Shown: in pieces, positions 5,294 to 5,684 of the stretch
How the letters are laid out: the number at the start of each line of letters is the position of its first letter
How positions within the stretch are numbered: position 1 is the first letter of the stretch
NCBI GenBank assembly: GCA_934654805.1
Contig: CAKUGW010000156.1
Location: 1 to 5,684, forward strand
Direction of reading: 5' to 3'
Origin: an uncultured Kiritimatiellota bacterium
Lineage (GTDB): Bacteria > Verrucomicrobiota > Kiritimatiellia > RFP12 > UBA1067
DNA: 5,684 nucleotides
Notes under the pieces: model-generated
The model's input: the letters and a program-made list of their open reading frames with translations, nothing else
Databases searched by the model: none
What the model was told of the DNA's origin: nothing
Translations under genes and position numbers: made by a program

Positions 5294-5684
5294 TCACTCC
5301 GGCTTGCGCCAGAGGGTGACGCAGCTCTCCTGCTCCTTCTTGCCGCGCCCCTGGCCGCGCGGCCCCCACGTGACGGTGATGCGGACGCGGTAGAGGTTGT
5401 TCATGCGCTTTGCGTCATCGTCCGACGGGTTCCGGTCGAGGTTCTCCCGCGCCCACGTGAAGCCGCGAAACTTGTCCTGCTGCTCGCGCGTCAGGCGCTC
5501 GTCCGAGACGAGGCTCCACAGTTCCGTCGCGCGCGTCTCGCGGATGTCGAGGTCGTCCTCGTCCGTCACCTCCTCGAGCGGATACGCCATCTCGCCGAGG
5601 TCCATCACCTCCTGCGCGGTCTCGAGCTCGGTCTGCGCGAGCATCATCTTCTGCGACTGGGACATCGACATGAGGATGCCCGTC
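5294..5684 (-). CDS. Partial prepilin-like minor pseudopilin (N-terminus outside window)
   Basis: The frame is open to the right edge, reading T-G-I-L before the first methionine, so the ATG at 5671 is probably internal and the gene is cut. The start of the visible part, GILMSMSQSQKMMLAQTELE, has the look of the end of a type IV prepilin transmembrane helix followed by its polar continuation with spaced Ala, Gln and Glu. The C-terminal NLYRVRITVTWGPRGQG (about 91-107 counting from that methionine) resembles the strand-and-basic-loop end of GspI-type minor pseudopilins of type II secretion, which help initiate the pseudopilus in the inner membrane. The middle is very acidic (EEVTDEDDLDIRE). 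It ends 38 bases before the uxaE-like ATG. The missing GFTLxE cleavage motif lies beyond the window, so the family call is tentative. Confidence 0.7.
   Translation of the reverse strand, partial: TGILMSMSQSQKMMLAQTELETAQEVMDLGEMAYPLEEVTDEDDLDIRETRATELWSLVSDERLTREQQDKFRGFTWARENLDRNPSDDDAKRMNNLYRVRITVTWGPRGQGRGKKEQESCVTLWRKPE

Noticed and set aside
5271..5296. Terminator after the pseudopilin-like gene (T6 run after GC-rich sequence)
   Set aside because: Only a 4-bp GCCG/CGGC stem with a 12-nt loop can be drawn, not adjacent to the T-run, which fits better as part of the uxaE promoter.
4138..5319. 393-codon plus-strand open frame opposite the uxaE-like gene
   Set aside because: Antisense shadow with the same Arg/Val/Asp/Leu-rich composition and no recognisable domain.

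Overview
The window is a GC-rich bacterial chromosome segment. All five recognisable or likely protein genes, plus a gene cut by the right edge, lie on the minus strand; one tRNA gene lies on the plus strand near the left end. Dense packing, a uronate-catabolism enzyme of the UxaE family, a likely type II secretion or pilus pseudopilin and short GGGGACAGGCCCC palindromes suggest an environmental or gut Gram-negative bacterium. I would guess the PVC group (Kiritimatiellota, Lentisphaerota or Verrucomicrobiota relatives), but no taxonomic marker here proves it.

Layout, left to right. Positions 1-220 are AT-richer and non-coding, ending in a TGnTATACT promoter element. A tRNA with a UGU (threonine) anticodon follows at 221-306. 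It has Thr-like acceptor features, but its long variable arm and D-loop look like a class II (Ser/Leu-type) tRNA. Converging on it is a three-gene minus-strand operon, metK (S-adenosylmethionine synthetase), a DUF212/YuiD-type membrane protein and hemW (radical-SAM heme chaperone), with 16 and 12 bp gaps. It is probably driven by a TGGTATAAT promoter whose -10 box contains the stop codon of the gene before it. The metK leader of about 75-80 nt contains a perfect 7-bp hairpin.

Upstream (4117-5256 and 3209-4120) is a two-gene unit: a UxaE-type tagaturonate epimerase and an unrecognised protein of about 303 residues, joined by a 4-base GTGA overlap. Its own TGCTATAAT promoter sits so close to the ATG that the mRNA is predicted to be leaderless or nearly so. 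At the right edge (5294-5684) is the C-terminal part of what looks like a prepilin-type minor pseudopilin.

The two most notable observations are (1) five, perhaps six, copies of a GGGGACAGGCCCC palindrome inside hemW, in both orientations, all read through in frame and apparently forming two surface insertions, and (2) the class II-shaped tRNA-Thr(UGU). I found no CRISPR array, insertion sequence, phage gene or defence system, and no wholly new multi-gene system.
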